A stretch of 64,000 nucleotides of DNA. It comes from Candidatus Saccharimonadota bacterium (GTDB lineage Bacteria; Patescibacteriota; Saccharimonadia; Saccharimonadales; Saccharimonadaceae). The notes beneath the pieces were generated by a model. It did no database searches and had not been told where the DNA came from. It saw nothing but the letters and a program-made list of their open reading frames with translations. The position numbers were made by a program, and so were the translations under genes. Shown here piece by piece: positions 7,770 through 15,258 of this stretch (its first letter is position 1; each line of letters starts with the position of its first letter). The stretch is from positions 1-64,000 of the forward strand of contig JAFRKK010000010.1 of assembly GCA_017431745.1 (NCBI GenBank), given 5' to 3'.

Positions 7770-9191
7770 TTAGGACGACTTAACGCAGCGAACCGAAAGT
7801 CCGTAGCGGCGCTCAAGGCTGCTGGCCGAGTTGACACCACTCGAATAGAGGATCATATAGAGAGCGCGATCACTGCTAAGAGACGTAGATGATCGGTAAT
7901 AGCCGTTATAACCACCGTTGAAAAACGACTCAGAATCACGATAATACCCGGCACGCAAAAAGTAAAGTGGGGCACCATACAGTTTGTTGAAGATAGTTGA
8001 TCCGGTTGGGGTAGTATTATTGTTATAGGTCACAATTTCAGCTGAGCCGCCCAGGACGATCATCAGCTTTCTGAAGTCCGCAGTGTCATTAGTGCCAGTC
8101 CTAGTATTTGGTAGATGCCAACCTTTAGGGCAGATACTGTACGGAGCATCCGTATTGTCGTTGGTTAAGCTTCTGCCAGAACCAACTGTGGCAGCATCCC
8201 ATGAATAGTAAGAATAACAGCCTGGGCTGGTGCAATCTGAATCATTAGCGGGTGCTCTATTGGAATTGTAGACAAAAGCCTTAGCATTATCGTTGAATCC
8301 AGTGGTACTTGAGGTTGGTAAAACTATAACATTACCAACCTTGGTTAAGTTCCCACCCGTAGTAAATCCTTCAATATAGGCGTCTGTAATATCAGTGTCT
8401 GCTGAGGATAGTCTTGTCTCTCCAGGGAGGTCTAGGTTCTTCGTCATCCAGCATTGTCCATTTTCTAGTAAGGCTGTAGTGTAGATGGTATTATCTCTAC
8501 TATCTACCATATCCTTACCACAATCAGCCAGAGTAGCGTTTTGCATGTAGATAATGGGTGGGTTAGGGTTGGCTATACCTATGAAGTTAATAACGTTGGT
8601 GTATTCTCCTGCTATTTGGTTAGTGGTAGTTCTAGCACCTATTTTGAATAGGACTGAACTAGAGCCCGATGTAGTAGAGTTAATGAGTTTGATAGAGCTA
8701 GATGAAGTATAGAGTGGTAGGCCGTTATAGCCTGTGGCTGGAGTACCGGTGATGTCTCCACTTTGCCAGGTGGTACCTGAATCGGTAGAATAGGAATAGC
8801 CCCAAGTATTAGTACTATCATCAAAGTTAGACAAAGAGGCTTTATTGGTTGTAATGCTACTGAACTTATTAGTAGTATCTACTCCATCTTTTCTTAGTTC
8901 TGTAGATGTATTGGTACTACTACCTACTGTACTACTTAATGTATAGCCTGCTATGCTATTACTATTAGCTGTGACTGTAATACTATTACTATCCTTATAG
9001 TCTCCTGGAGTGAGGTTGGGTATAGTTAAATCTCCTGAGACGGTGACGTTGATGGTGGGGTTGAGAGTGAAGGATACGCCGACGTTGCTTTCATATGATT
9101 CGGCGGAGGCGTTATCAAACACATTGTTGCTGACAATAAATAATAACGATATGGTGATCGTTAACATTATGGTTCTTAATATTATCTTCAT
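7770..9191 (-). CDS. Secreted FISUMP-domain surface protein 1
   Basis: The 473-residue protein has a signal peptide (basic start, hydrophobic segment about 8-22, then an ASAES-type cleavage region), a Ser/Thr-rich region of beta character (about 35-210) resembling WxL or pilin-like adhesin domains, and a C-terminal FISUMP domain (Fibrobacter succinogenes major paralogous domain; about 220-473) with the NGQCWMTKNL, CPKGWHLP and YGLSVRCV hallmarks. It would be exported and exposed at the cell surface; the domain's binding partner is unknown. A paralogue lies at 59374-60828. Both have the same structured leader and both are bracketed by nested palindromes. Confidence 0.88.
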   Translation of the reverse strand: MKIILRTIMLTITISLLFIVSNNVFDNASAESYESNVGVSFTLNPTINVTVSGDLTIPNLTPGDYKDSNSITVTANSNSIAGYTLSSTVGSSTNTSTELRKDGVDTTNKFSSITTNKASLSNFDDSTNTWGYSYSTDSGTTWQSGDITGTPATGYNGLPLYTSSSSIKLINSTTSGSSSVLFKIGARTTTNQIAGEYTNVINFIGIANPNPPIIYMQNATLADCGKDMVDSRDNTIYTTALLENGQCWMTKNLDLPGETRLSSADTDITDAYIEGFTTGGNLTKVGNVIVLPTSSTTGFNDNAKAFVYNSNRAPANDSDCTSPGCYSYYSWDAATVGSGRSLTNDNTDAPYSICPKGWHLPNTRTGTNDTADFRKLMIVLGGSAEIVTYNNNTTPTGSTIFNKLYGAPLYFLRAGYYRDSESFFNGGYNGYYRSSTSLSSDRALYMILYSSGVNSASSLERRYGLSVRCVKSS

Positions 9192-9220
9192 TTTCTACCT
9201 CACTTAAATTTGCCTTTTAT

Positions 9221-9285
9221 CCCCCTAACGGTGCCATATTTGGCATGAAAGGCGTACATACAAAAATGGCACCGCAAGGGGTGCA
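9221..9285 (-). promoter_or_regulatory. Attenuator-like leader of FISUMP gene 1
   Basis: In transcript sense, GCACC (9284-9280) pairs with GGTGC (9273-9269) and is followed by CATTTTTG, a short terminator-like hairpin. Alternatively the second half of that hairpin (9266-9274) pairs with 9229-9237, extended by four G-C pairs (9278-9281 with 9221-9225). The two folds exclude each other. The leader of FISUMP gene 2 conserves both. This suggests a cis-acting switch, or else a terminator for read-through from the upstream gene. Confidence 0.5.
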
Positions 9286-9398
9286 TTAGTTTCGCAATTT
9301 GTACCAGAGGTTCCAAACTGTTCGACTTCCTTACGATGCCGTTCTTAGTTTGGAACAGATATAAATAATCTGGTACACTTAATTGTGAAACTAATGCA
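9282..9398. repeat. Nested palindrome 3, between rlmD-like gene and FISUMP gene 1
   Basis: 9282-9308 pairs with 9369-9398 apart from a bulge of about three bases and one mismatch, and 9310-9319 pairs perfectly with 9347-9356. The asymmetric loop between them is AT-rich (ATATAAATA). The inner end runs directly into the TGCACCCC that starts the attenuator-like leader, so the two structures share bases. It lies downstream of the rlmD-like gene and upstream of FISUMP gene 1. Confidence 0.8.
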
Positions 9399-9435
9399 TC
9401 TTCATTATAGCACGAGGATTATTCTTGTGTCAAAA

Positions 9436-10623
9436 TTATTTGCGGGTGAGGATAGCGAGGTTTTCGATGTGTGGGGTGTGAGGGAAGAAGTTGAAAGTTT
9501 TGATTTCGGTGATGCTGTAATTATTAAGGAGTAGGCTAACATCCCTGGCCTGTGTGGCGGGGTTACAGGAAAGGTAAACTATTGTTTCAGGTTTAACTTC
9601 ATTTAATCTATCGATCAGTTTTTTGTCACAGCCGGCGCGGGGAGGATCAAGGATAACGGTGGCATCTGGTTCAATGTAATTCAATATCTCTTCTGAACGT
9701 GCAAGAATTGCTTGAGGGCAGTTTTTTCGGGGCGCGTCCAAAACCCCTTCAAAAACTCCCTCTACGCAATTCTTGCTAAGTTCACGGAAGGCAGATTTGT
9801 CACATTCTACCAGGGTGAGATGTTTATCCTTTGCGACGGAGAGGCCGATGGTGCCGACACCGGAGTAGAGGTCTAGGACCTTGTCGGTGTTGATGTGTTT
9901 TTTGATTTCTTTTAAAACCATTTCGTAGACTGGTGGATTGATCTGGAAGAAACCGTTAGGGGAGTAAGAATACTCTTTGCCTAGGATTTCATCGGTAAGG
10001 TTTTTAAAAACTGGGTGGGGCTTGTGGTTTTCGTAAAGACCACCAGAAACTTCCCCGTTTTGATTACAGCGGAGAAGCAGAGATTGATAGTTGCGAGCTT
10101 CCTCGTGATTATTGTTTAAAGTATTGACGATTTCGGTAGCTGTTTTGAAGATCTCGGAGCGTTCAATGGAGGAAGTTTGAATTGGGATTTTGCGATGAGA
10201 ACCGCGAGCGTGAAAGGCAAGGTCTATTTTACTAGTGTCATTATTCCAATAGAGGGAATATTCCATCTTGTTGCGATAAAAATATTCTTTACTATCGGTG
10301 AATATTTCAGGTTTAGCAATAGCAATATGGTGTTCGCGGAAGATTTCAACAACTAGCTCTTGTTTTAATTGGAGTTCGTAGTCGTAGCCCATGATTTGCC
10401 AGGGGGAAGTAGAAAGATAACATTCGTCTTTTGGCTCTACGCGGTATTTGGATGGGTTGCTGATTTTAGTGGCGACAGCTTCGACAAAGTTGGCTTTTTG
10501 CTTAGTAATATCATATTCTTCTACAATCTCACCAGGCAAAGCGTTCCAGAAAAAGATTTTCTTGCCGTCTGGCAAGGTTCCTAAAGCCTGTCCACCAGGT
10601 ATAACCTTTTCAACTCTAATCAT
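9436..10623 (-). CDS. rlmD: 23S rRNA (uracil-5-)-methyltransferase, TrmA/RlmC/RlmD family
   Basis: The 395-residue protein has an N-terminal TRAM-like segment, a central CHYL-like region in which DECYLS replaces the usual iron-sulfur cysteine array, and a Rossmann methyltransferase domain with LDLYSGVGTIGLS (SAM binding), ILDPPRAGCD and the YLSCNPATQARD catalytic cysteine motif. The family methylates C5 of specific uridines in 23S rRNA or tRNA. I cannot separate RlmC, RlmD and TrmA by eye, so the symbol is provisional. TATAAT on the minus strand (10636-10631) is seven bases before the ATG, which predicts a leaderless transcript. The gene follows recF in the same orientation, separated by palindrome 4. 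Confidence 0.88.
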   Translation of the reverse strand: MIRVEKVIPGGQALGTLPDGKKIFFWNALPGEIVEEYDITKQKANFVEAVATKISNPSKYRVEPKDECYLSTSPWQIMGYDYELQLKQELVVEIFREHHIAIAKPEIFTDSKEYFYRNKMEYSLYWNNDTSKIDLAFHARGSHRKIPIQTSSIERSEIFKTATEIVNTLNNNHEEARNYQSLLLRCNQNGEVSGGLYENHKPHPVFKNLTDEILGKEYSYSPNGFFQINPPVYEMVLKEIKKHINTDKVLDLYSGVGTIGLSVAKDKHLTLVECDKSAFRELSKNCVEGVFEGVLDAPRKNCPQAILARSEEILNYIEPDATVILDPPRAGCDKKLIDRLNEVKPETIVYLSCNPATQARDVSLLLNNYSITEIKTFNFFPHTPHIENLAILTRK

Positions 10624-10643
10624 ATAATATATTATACCATGAG

Positions 10644-10740
10644 GTGGGTAGCAGCAGCTAAGCGTGCCCTGCGGGCACGCTCCGGGCCGCTCTGGCCAAG
10701 TCCTTATGTCCCTTAGGACACCTTAGCTACTGCTACCCAC
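10644..10740. repeat. Palindrome 4 overlapping the 3' end of recF
   Basis: Arms 10644-10662 and 10722-10740 pair at 18 of 19 positions. Inside are a GC-rich hairpin (CGTGCCC with GGGCACG near 10663-10679) and on the minus strand AGGACTTGG, a partial match to the GGAC-TTG signature of the other elements. The right arm encodes the last six residues and stop codon of RecF. Confidence 0.85.
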
Positions 10741-11718
10741 GCTAGTGATAATAACTTGATTATCTTTGAAGTTTTTGATGAGGCAGCGGCGGCGGGTTTC
10801 ATCGAGCTCAGAAAAAACATCATCTAGCAAAATGATTGGTTTTTGGTGGAGTTTTTGGTTGATAAGGTCAGCTTCAATAAATTTGAGGGCGAGGATAATG
10901 GAACGGGTTTCACCACGGGAGGCAGAGCCGTCGGCAGGTTGGTTGTTAAAATTAAAAACATAGTCGTCGCGATGAATACCAAAGGTGGTGTGTCCTAGAT
11001 AATGATCGCGTTCGTAATTCTTTTCTAAATGGTTTAAGTAAGTTTGCTCGGACTTTGGCGCCTCGGACTGGTAATTAATAGTTATTTTGTCGTTATTTTC
11101 AGCGATGGAGTGATAGGTAGGAGTAAGTTTTTGGTTAATTTCCTGAGTAAATTGTTCACGATAATTGTGGAGGTCAGTACCATATTTGGCTAGCATAATG
11201 TTCCAAGAGAACAGATTGTCTTCTTTCAAATAATCTTTTTTAAGAAGTTCGTTGCGCTGTTTTAAGGCTTTATGATATTTACTAAGACTAGTGGCGTATT
11301 TTTCGTCAAACTCAGCAAAAATGCGGTCAAAGTAGTCGCGGCGCCGTCCAGGTGAATGACTGATTAGATTTAGATCAGAGGGGAGAAATAAGACTACTGG
11401 GTATTTATGTTTTTTAGGGAGGCGTTTTTGTTTCTTATCTAAAACAATAAAGTTTTTGGTTTTGCCGTCGTAGGTGGCGACAGTAGTTTCGCCGTTTACA
11501 TATTCAAGTTCAATACGGTAATATTCGGAATCGCGGTTCAATATTTCGGGGTCGGTAGCACGAAAGCTTTTTCCTCTGGTTAAGATATAAATAGCCTCAA
11601 GGACAGAGGTTTTACCCCAACCATTACTACCTAAAATAAGGGAGGTTTTATCGTCGCAGGTTAATTTATAACTGTGATGATTCCGGAAATTAGTGAGCTT
11701 GATAGATTTGATTATCAT
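10723..11718 (-). CDS. recF: DNA replication and repair protein RecF
   Basis: The 331-residue SMC-like ATPase has the FRNH motif at 11-14, Walker A GSNGWGKT at 30-37, the signature ASRGETRS and the Walker B region ILLDDVFSELDE near 290. RecF with RecO and RecR loads RecA at gaps. Its start overlaps the dnaN stop by one base. The C-terminal VGSSS and stop lie within the arm of palindrome 4, so the palindrome helped set the present end of the protein. The length is slightly below the usual 360. Confidence 0.95.
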   Translation of the reverse strand: MIIKSIKLTNFRNHHSYKLTCDDKTSLILGSNGWGKTSVLEAIYILTRGKSFRATDPEILNRDSEYYRIELEYVNGETTVATYDGKTKNFIVLDKKQKRLPKKHKYPVVLFLPSDLNLISHSPGRRRDYFDRIFAEFDEKYATSLSKYHKALKQRNELLKKDYLKEDNLFSWNIMLAKYGTDLHNYREQFTQEINQKLTPTYHSIAENNDKITINYQSEAPKSEQTYLNHLEKNYERDHYLGHTTFGIHRDDYVFNFNNQPADGSASRGETRSIILALKFIEADLINQKLHQKPIILLDDVFSELDETRRRCLIKNFKDNQVIITSVGSSS

Positions 11719-12818
11719 TATGAGTTAAGTGGCATTACGATATGAGTGTATTTTTTGTCCTTTTTGTTGCGGAGAAGGGTAGGGGAAACACGATTAGAAA
11801 ATTCTAGTTCAACTTCCTTGCTTTCAAGAGAATTAAGTGCATCGATAAGAAAGCGGGAATTAAAATTAACGCGACCGTCTTTTTCTACGATAGTTTCAAT
11901 TTTGGAGTCGTTTTCACCAAATTCATTAGCAACGGATTTAACCAAGAAAGTGTCAGGGGTTTTTGCTTCACAGATTATTGAACCGCCGACTGAACGGGCG
12001 AAGAGAGCAGCAAGCTTAGTGACACGAATGAGCTCTTCGCGGTCTAGAATGACTTTAACATCGTTGTCTTTTGGAATGAGTTTTTGGTAGTCTGGATAAC
12101 TGGTATCAATGAGTTTGGAAATGATTTCGACTTCGCCGAGACGAAAACGAACCAGGTCGTCATTAAAGGAAATTTCAACTTCCTCAACGTCATCACTGAT
12201 TGAGCGGAGAACTTCTTGAAGGGAACTGGCTGGCACGATAGCCTTAACTTCGCTTTCAACTTTATCGATGAGGATTTTTTCAGCAAGGCGGTAGCCGTCG
12301 GTGGAAGCGATGGCGAGTTTATGATCATAGGTATTAAAATAGACGCCGGTTAGTGCGGGACGAGTTAAATCGTTGCTGCTTGCGATAATAACCTGAGCGA
12401 CGCTAGTTTTAAATTCGTCGACACCAATTTTATAGATGACGGCCTTTTTTTCATCAATTTCTGGCATTTCGGGGAAATCGTCAGCCAGAGCACCGTTAAT
12501 AGTGGATGAATATTGACCGGCCTTGATTTCAACTTTAGCGTCCTTGGAGTTAATTTCAATGGTTTCACCTTTTGGAAGATTAGAGATAAACTCAGCAAGG
12601 AGCTTGGCGGGAACAGTAACTACACCATCTTCAGAATTGGAAACCGGGAGAAAATCCATAATAGCCATATCGAGATTAGTGGTGACAAGGGAGACTTTTT
12701 TGTTATCTACCCGAATTAAAACATTATTGAGGATGGGGAGAGTAACCTTACCAATTGCAATGCGGCTAACATTATTTAAGGCTTTACTTAATTTTTCCTG
12801 AGTGACTTTTATTTTCAT
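11718..12818 (-). CDS. dnaN: DNA polymerase III beta subunit (sliding clamp)
   Basis: The 366-residue protein has the three repeated clamp domains: MKIKVTQEKL start, PILNNVLI, DNDLTRPALTGVYF at the second domain, and C-terminal YTHIVMPL. It forms the dimeric ring that tethers polymerase III to DNA. The order dnaA, dnaN, recF matches the classical origin operon. GAAAGGAT lies before the ATG and a gap of 228 bases with DnaA-box-like sequences separates it from dnaA. Confidence 0.96.
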   Translation of the reverse strand: MKIKVTQEKLSKALNNVSRIAIGKVTLPILNNVLIRVDNKKVSLVTTNLDMAIMDFLPVSNSEDGVVTVPAKLLAEFISNLPKGETIEINSKDAKVEIKAGQYSSTINGALADDFPEMPEIDEKKAVIYKIGVDEFKTSVAQVIIASSNDLTRPALTGVYFNTYDHKLAIASTDGYRLAEKILIDKVESEVKAIVPASSLQEVLRSISDDVEEVEISFNDDLVRFRLGEVEIISKLIDTSYPDYQKLIPKDNDVKVILDREELIRVTKLAALFARSVGGSIICEAKTPDTFLVKSVANEFGENDSKIETIVEKDGRVNFNSRFLIDALNSLESKEVELEFSNRVSPTLLRNKKDKKYTHIVMPLNS

Positions 12819-12840
12819 TTTTAAATCCTTTCTATTAAAT

Positions 12841-13055
12841 TATTAATTGTAGTTATAGTAGAGCCGGTGGAATAGTGGAAAAGATTGATAAAGTGCAGGG
12901 GTGAAAGGAAAGTGTGTAAGTTGGTGGAAAATGGGGGAAAAGCTAGTGGAAAAAGGGATTTATACACTGCTTTTTGGAGCATGAGGAGATTTACACGGAA
13001 ATTTGCACGGGTTTTACTAGTGGATTTACACGGGGTTTTGCACAAGTTATCCATA
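12841..13055. other. DnaA-box-like region between dnaA and dnaN
   Basis: A TTATCCATA box lies at 13047-13055 and includes the dnaA stop codon. GTGGAAAA (reverse of the DnaA-box half TTTTCCAC) occurs at 12875-12882, 12924-12931 and 12946-12953, and TTGCACGGG/TTTACACGG variants recur around 12990-13035. No reading frame is convincing here. It may be an origin segment or a dnaN leader. A dnaN promoter is likely near 12850-12865. Confidence 0.5.
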
Positions 13056-14405
13056 GATTTTCTCCTTGATTTCCTCGATTTGGTCGCGGAGAGTGAAGTT
13101 TAATTTGAGATCTTGTTTAATTTTTTTGACACCATGCATAACAGTAGTGTGGTCCTTGACACCAACTTCGACAGCAATTTTGTTGGTGCTTAAGTTTAGT
13201 TCGTTAGAGAGGATAAACATGGCGACCTGACGAGCAGTTTTAATGTGAGCAACGCGAGACTTGCCAGTGAGTTCTTTAACGGAAAGGTTGTAATATTTAG
13301 CAACTTTTTCAACAATTTGCTTAGCGGAGGTGGGGCGGAGCTTGGCGGTTTTATTAACAGAGACCGAACCGTTTTCGATTAGCTCTAGTGGGGTAAGGCC
13401 ACGCACTTCAGACATTAGAAGGATGGTAGAGAATTCGCCTTCGAGGTCACGAATATTAGTGTTAACGTTTTCAGCGATATATTCAATGGCTTCTGGTTCT
13501 ATTTCGGCGCCCATTAGCTCAGCTTTAGCGCGAAGTATAGCGCACTTATCTTCGAATTTAGGAAGCTGTAAGTCAAAGGCGCCAGCCCAGGTAAGACGAG
13601 AAGCGAGTCGTTCGTCAACTGATTTGATTTGAGAGGGAAGGCGATCTGATGTGATAATGATTTGCTTGTTGAGTTGGTAGAGGTCGTTAAAAATATTGAA
13701 GAATTCTTCCTGGGATTTTTCTTTATTAACGATGAATTGAAAATCATCAATAATGAGGACGTCGAGTTTTTGGAATTTGCGATTAAATTCTTTACCTTTG
13801 CCATTTTGGATAGCGTCGATGAAATCGGAATAGAAATGAGAAATAGGGGTGTAGAAAATCTTAAGGCTAGGATCTTTTTTAAGAAGTTCGTTACCGATAG
13901 CCTGGACGAGATGGGTTTTACCTAGCCCTGGTCCACCATAGAGAAAGAACGGGTTGTAACGAGTGCCGGGGGCCGCGATAATACTTTTAGCGGCGGAAAC
14001 CGCGAGGTCGTTATTGGAGCCAATCACGAAGTTGTCTAGAGTGTATTTTTGGTTGAGGCCATTAGTAAGACTGTTTTGATTGGCAGTATTACGAATGGTT
14101 TTGATACGGGTTTTTATAGGACTGTTTATGGCGGTAACTTCGCGGGGGCGGACTTTGGATTTGACTTTGGTTTGAACTTCAAAATCAACAGAATTAACAG
14201 TGACGTTATTGTTTTTGAGCGCTGCAGAAATAATATCTAGATAACGATTACGGAGTTGTTTAACAAAAAATGAATTCTTGACACCAATAATAATGTTACC
14301 GTCAGTGGTAGATATTAATGAAGTATCCTGAAACCAGGTAGAATAATTAGCAGGGGAAATTTGCTGCTCAATTTCAGCTAAGGCGTTTTTCCAGACGTCG
14401 AACAT
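13047..14405 (-). CDS. dnaA: Chromosomal replication initiator DnaA
   Basis: The 452-residue protein has an N-terminal domain I (about 1-80), a short linker, an AAA+ domain with Walker A GGPGLGKT at 157-164, Walker B VLIIDDFQF and sensor motifs, and the domain IV helix-turn-helix with the signature KDHTTVMHG for DnaA-box recognition. AAGGAGG at 14417-14423 precedes the ATG and a minus-strand TATAAT lies at 14438-14433. The length is normal for the family. Position between two box-rich regions marks the chromosome origin. Confidence 0.97.
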   Translation of the reverse strand: MFDVWKNALAEIEQQISPANYSTWFQDTSLISTTDGNIIIGVKNSFFVKQLRNRYLDIISAALKNNNVTVNSVDFEVQTKVKSKVRPREVTAINSPIKTRIKTIRNTANQNSLTNGLNQKYTLDNFVIGSNNDLAVSAAKSIIAAPGTRYNPFFLYGGPGLGKTHLVQAIGNELLKKDPSLKIFYTPISHFYSDFIDAIQNGKGKEFNRKFQKLDVLIIDDFQFIVNKEKSQEEFFNIFNDLYQLNKQIIITSDRLPSQIKSVDERLASRLTWAGAFDLQLPKFEDKCAILRAKAELMGAEIEPEAIEYIAENVNTNIRDLEGEFSTILLMSEVRGLTPLELIENGSVSVNKTAKLRPTSAKQIVEKVAKYYNLSVKELTGKSRVAHIKTARQVAMFILSNELNLSTNKIAVEVGVKDHTTVMHGVKKIKQDLKLNFTLRDQIEEIKEKIYG

Positions 14406-14440
14406 TGTATTTTGAACCTCCTTCGTATATTAATTATAGC

Positions 14441-14600
14441 ACGAGAATGGGAGTTTTCCACAGGGTTTTTAGTGGAATTTTTATGTTATAATATGTAGTT
14501 TTGGAAACAGACTAGAGTTTTTCCACATTCCAGGAGTTTCCCTAAAAATATGTGGAAAACTGCTTGAAAAATGTGGAAAAATGCGGTATACTATAATAAG
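14441..14600. other. oriC: Putative oriC between dnaA and rpmH
   Basis: Four copies of TTTTCCACA, a DnaA-box variant of TTATCCACA, lie at 14454-14462, 14519-14527 (plus) and 14551-14559, 14572-14580 (minus) in an AT-rich stretch of about 160 bases. The spacing between the last two is 21 bases (two helical turns). The site is bounded by the divergent dnaA and rpmH. The opposed pairs of boxes are typical of an origin. Confirmation would need replication-strand skew. Confidence 0.65.
14564..14592 (+). promoter_or_regulatory. rpmH promoter within the origin region
   Basis: TTGAAA at 14564-14569 and TATACT at 14587-14592 are separated by 17 bases. A TTTTCCACA box in reverse (14572-14580) lies in the spacer, so DnaA bound there would be expected to compete with RNA polymerase. 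Confidence 0.6.
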
Positions 14601-14635
14601 TTTTTGAAAAATTTTAAAGTTTAAGGAATAATATT

Positions 14636-14773
14636 ATGCCAAAGAGAACGTATCAGCCGCACAAGAAGCAGCGCAAGGTGGAGCATGGATTCATGAAGAG
14701 GAATGCGACAAAAAATGGGCGTAAAGTATTAGCACGACGTCGACTGAAGGGTCGCGCAAGACTATCTGCATAA
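14636..14773 (+). CDS. rpmH: 50S ribosomal protein L34
   Basis: The 45-residue protein begins [11 protein letters not shown] and has the L34 hallmarks [16 protein letters not shown] and GRARLSA. It is a small, highly basic component of the large ribosomal subunit. AAGGAATAAT precedes the ATG. It is transcribed away from dnaA, as usual, but toward khpB, yidC and rnpA, so its usual operon partner rnpA is on the other strand 1.6 kb away. Confidence 0.96.
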   Translation: MPKRTYQPHKKQRKVEHGFMKRNATKNGRKVLARRRLKGRARLSA

Positions 14774-14800
14774 AAAATAACCCCCGAAAGGGGGTTATTT
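14774..14800. terminator. Bidirectional terminator between rpmH and khpB
   Basis: AATAACCCCC and GGGGGTTATT pair around a GAAA loop, with A residues before and T residues after, so it can end both convergent genes. The khpB stop codon begins at its right edge. Confidence 0.9.
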
Positions 14801-15255
14801 TAAATCTTTGAAATGATAAGTTTACGGTCGCGCCCCTCGCCTTCGGAGTGAGTTTCGATATCGGAATAATCAGTTGCTACTTTATGGACGACGCGACGGT
14901 CAGCGGCGTTTAGATTGATTTCCATTGGTTTGCCGGTGCGGCGGACTTTGGCAATCCAACTTTCGGCTTTTTCGGCGATACGGTCGGCGCGTTGACGTTT
15001 GTAGCTAGCAACATCAACGTTAACTCGGGTGACTTCGGCGTCTTTAGAAACTAGCGCCATTGAGACGACATGCTGAAGAGCGCGTAGGTTGTCGGCATTG
15101 CGGCCGATAAGAAGGGAATTGAGCGAGGTGGATGGTACAGATAATTGAATGACTTCGTCATCGATAGTTGAGGTAACTGCAACGTTAATACCGAAGAAAC
15201 TAAGTAGATCTTCGAGGTAGCGGGCAGCAAATCTAATTGATTCATCTTTATTCAT
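14800..15255 (-). CDS. khpB: RNA-binding protein KhpB (Jag/SpoIIIJ-associated)
   Basis: The 151-residue protein has a KH-like domain (about 30-75, with LIGRNADNLRALQHV) and an R3H domain (about 80-150, with AADRRVVHKVATDY and SEGEGRDRKLII). It lacks the N-terminal Jag domain of Firmicutes homologues, as many non-Firmicutes forms do. KhpB with KhpA binds small and messenger RNAs and influences cell elongation. It follows yidC by three bases in the rnpA-yidC-khpB operon. Confidence 0.92.
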   Translation of the reverse strand: MNKDESIRFAARYLEDLLSFFGINVAVTSTIDDEVIQLSVPSTSLNSLLIGRNADNLRALQHVVSMALVSKDAEVTRVNVDVASYKRQRADRIAEKAESWIAKVRRTGKPMEINLNAADRRVVHKVATDYSDIETHSEGEGRDRKLIISKI

Positions 15256-15258
15256 TTG

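Noticed and set aside
7576-7773. Plus-strand open frame of 65 codons
   Set aside because: It lies wholly across palindrome 2 and has no ribosome-binding site or recognisable protein features.
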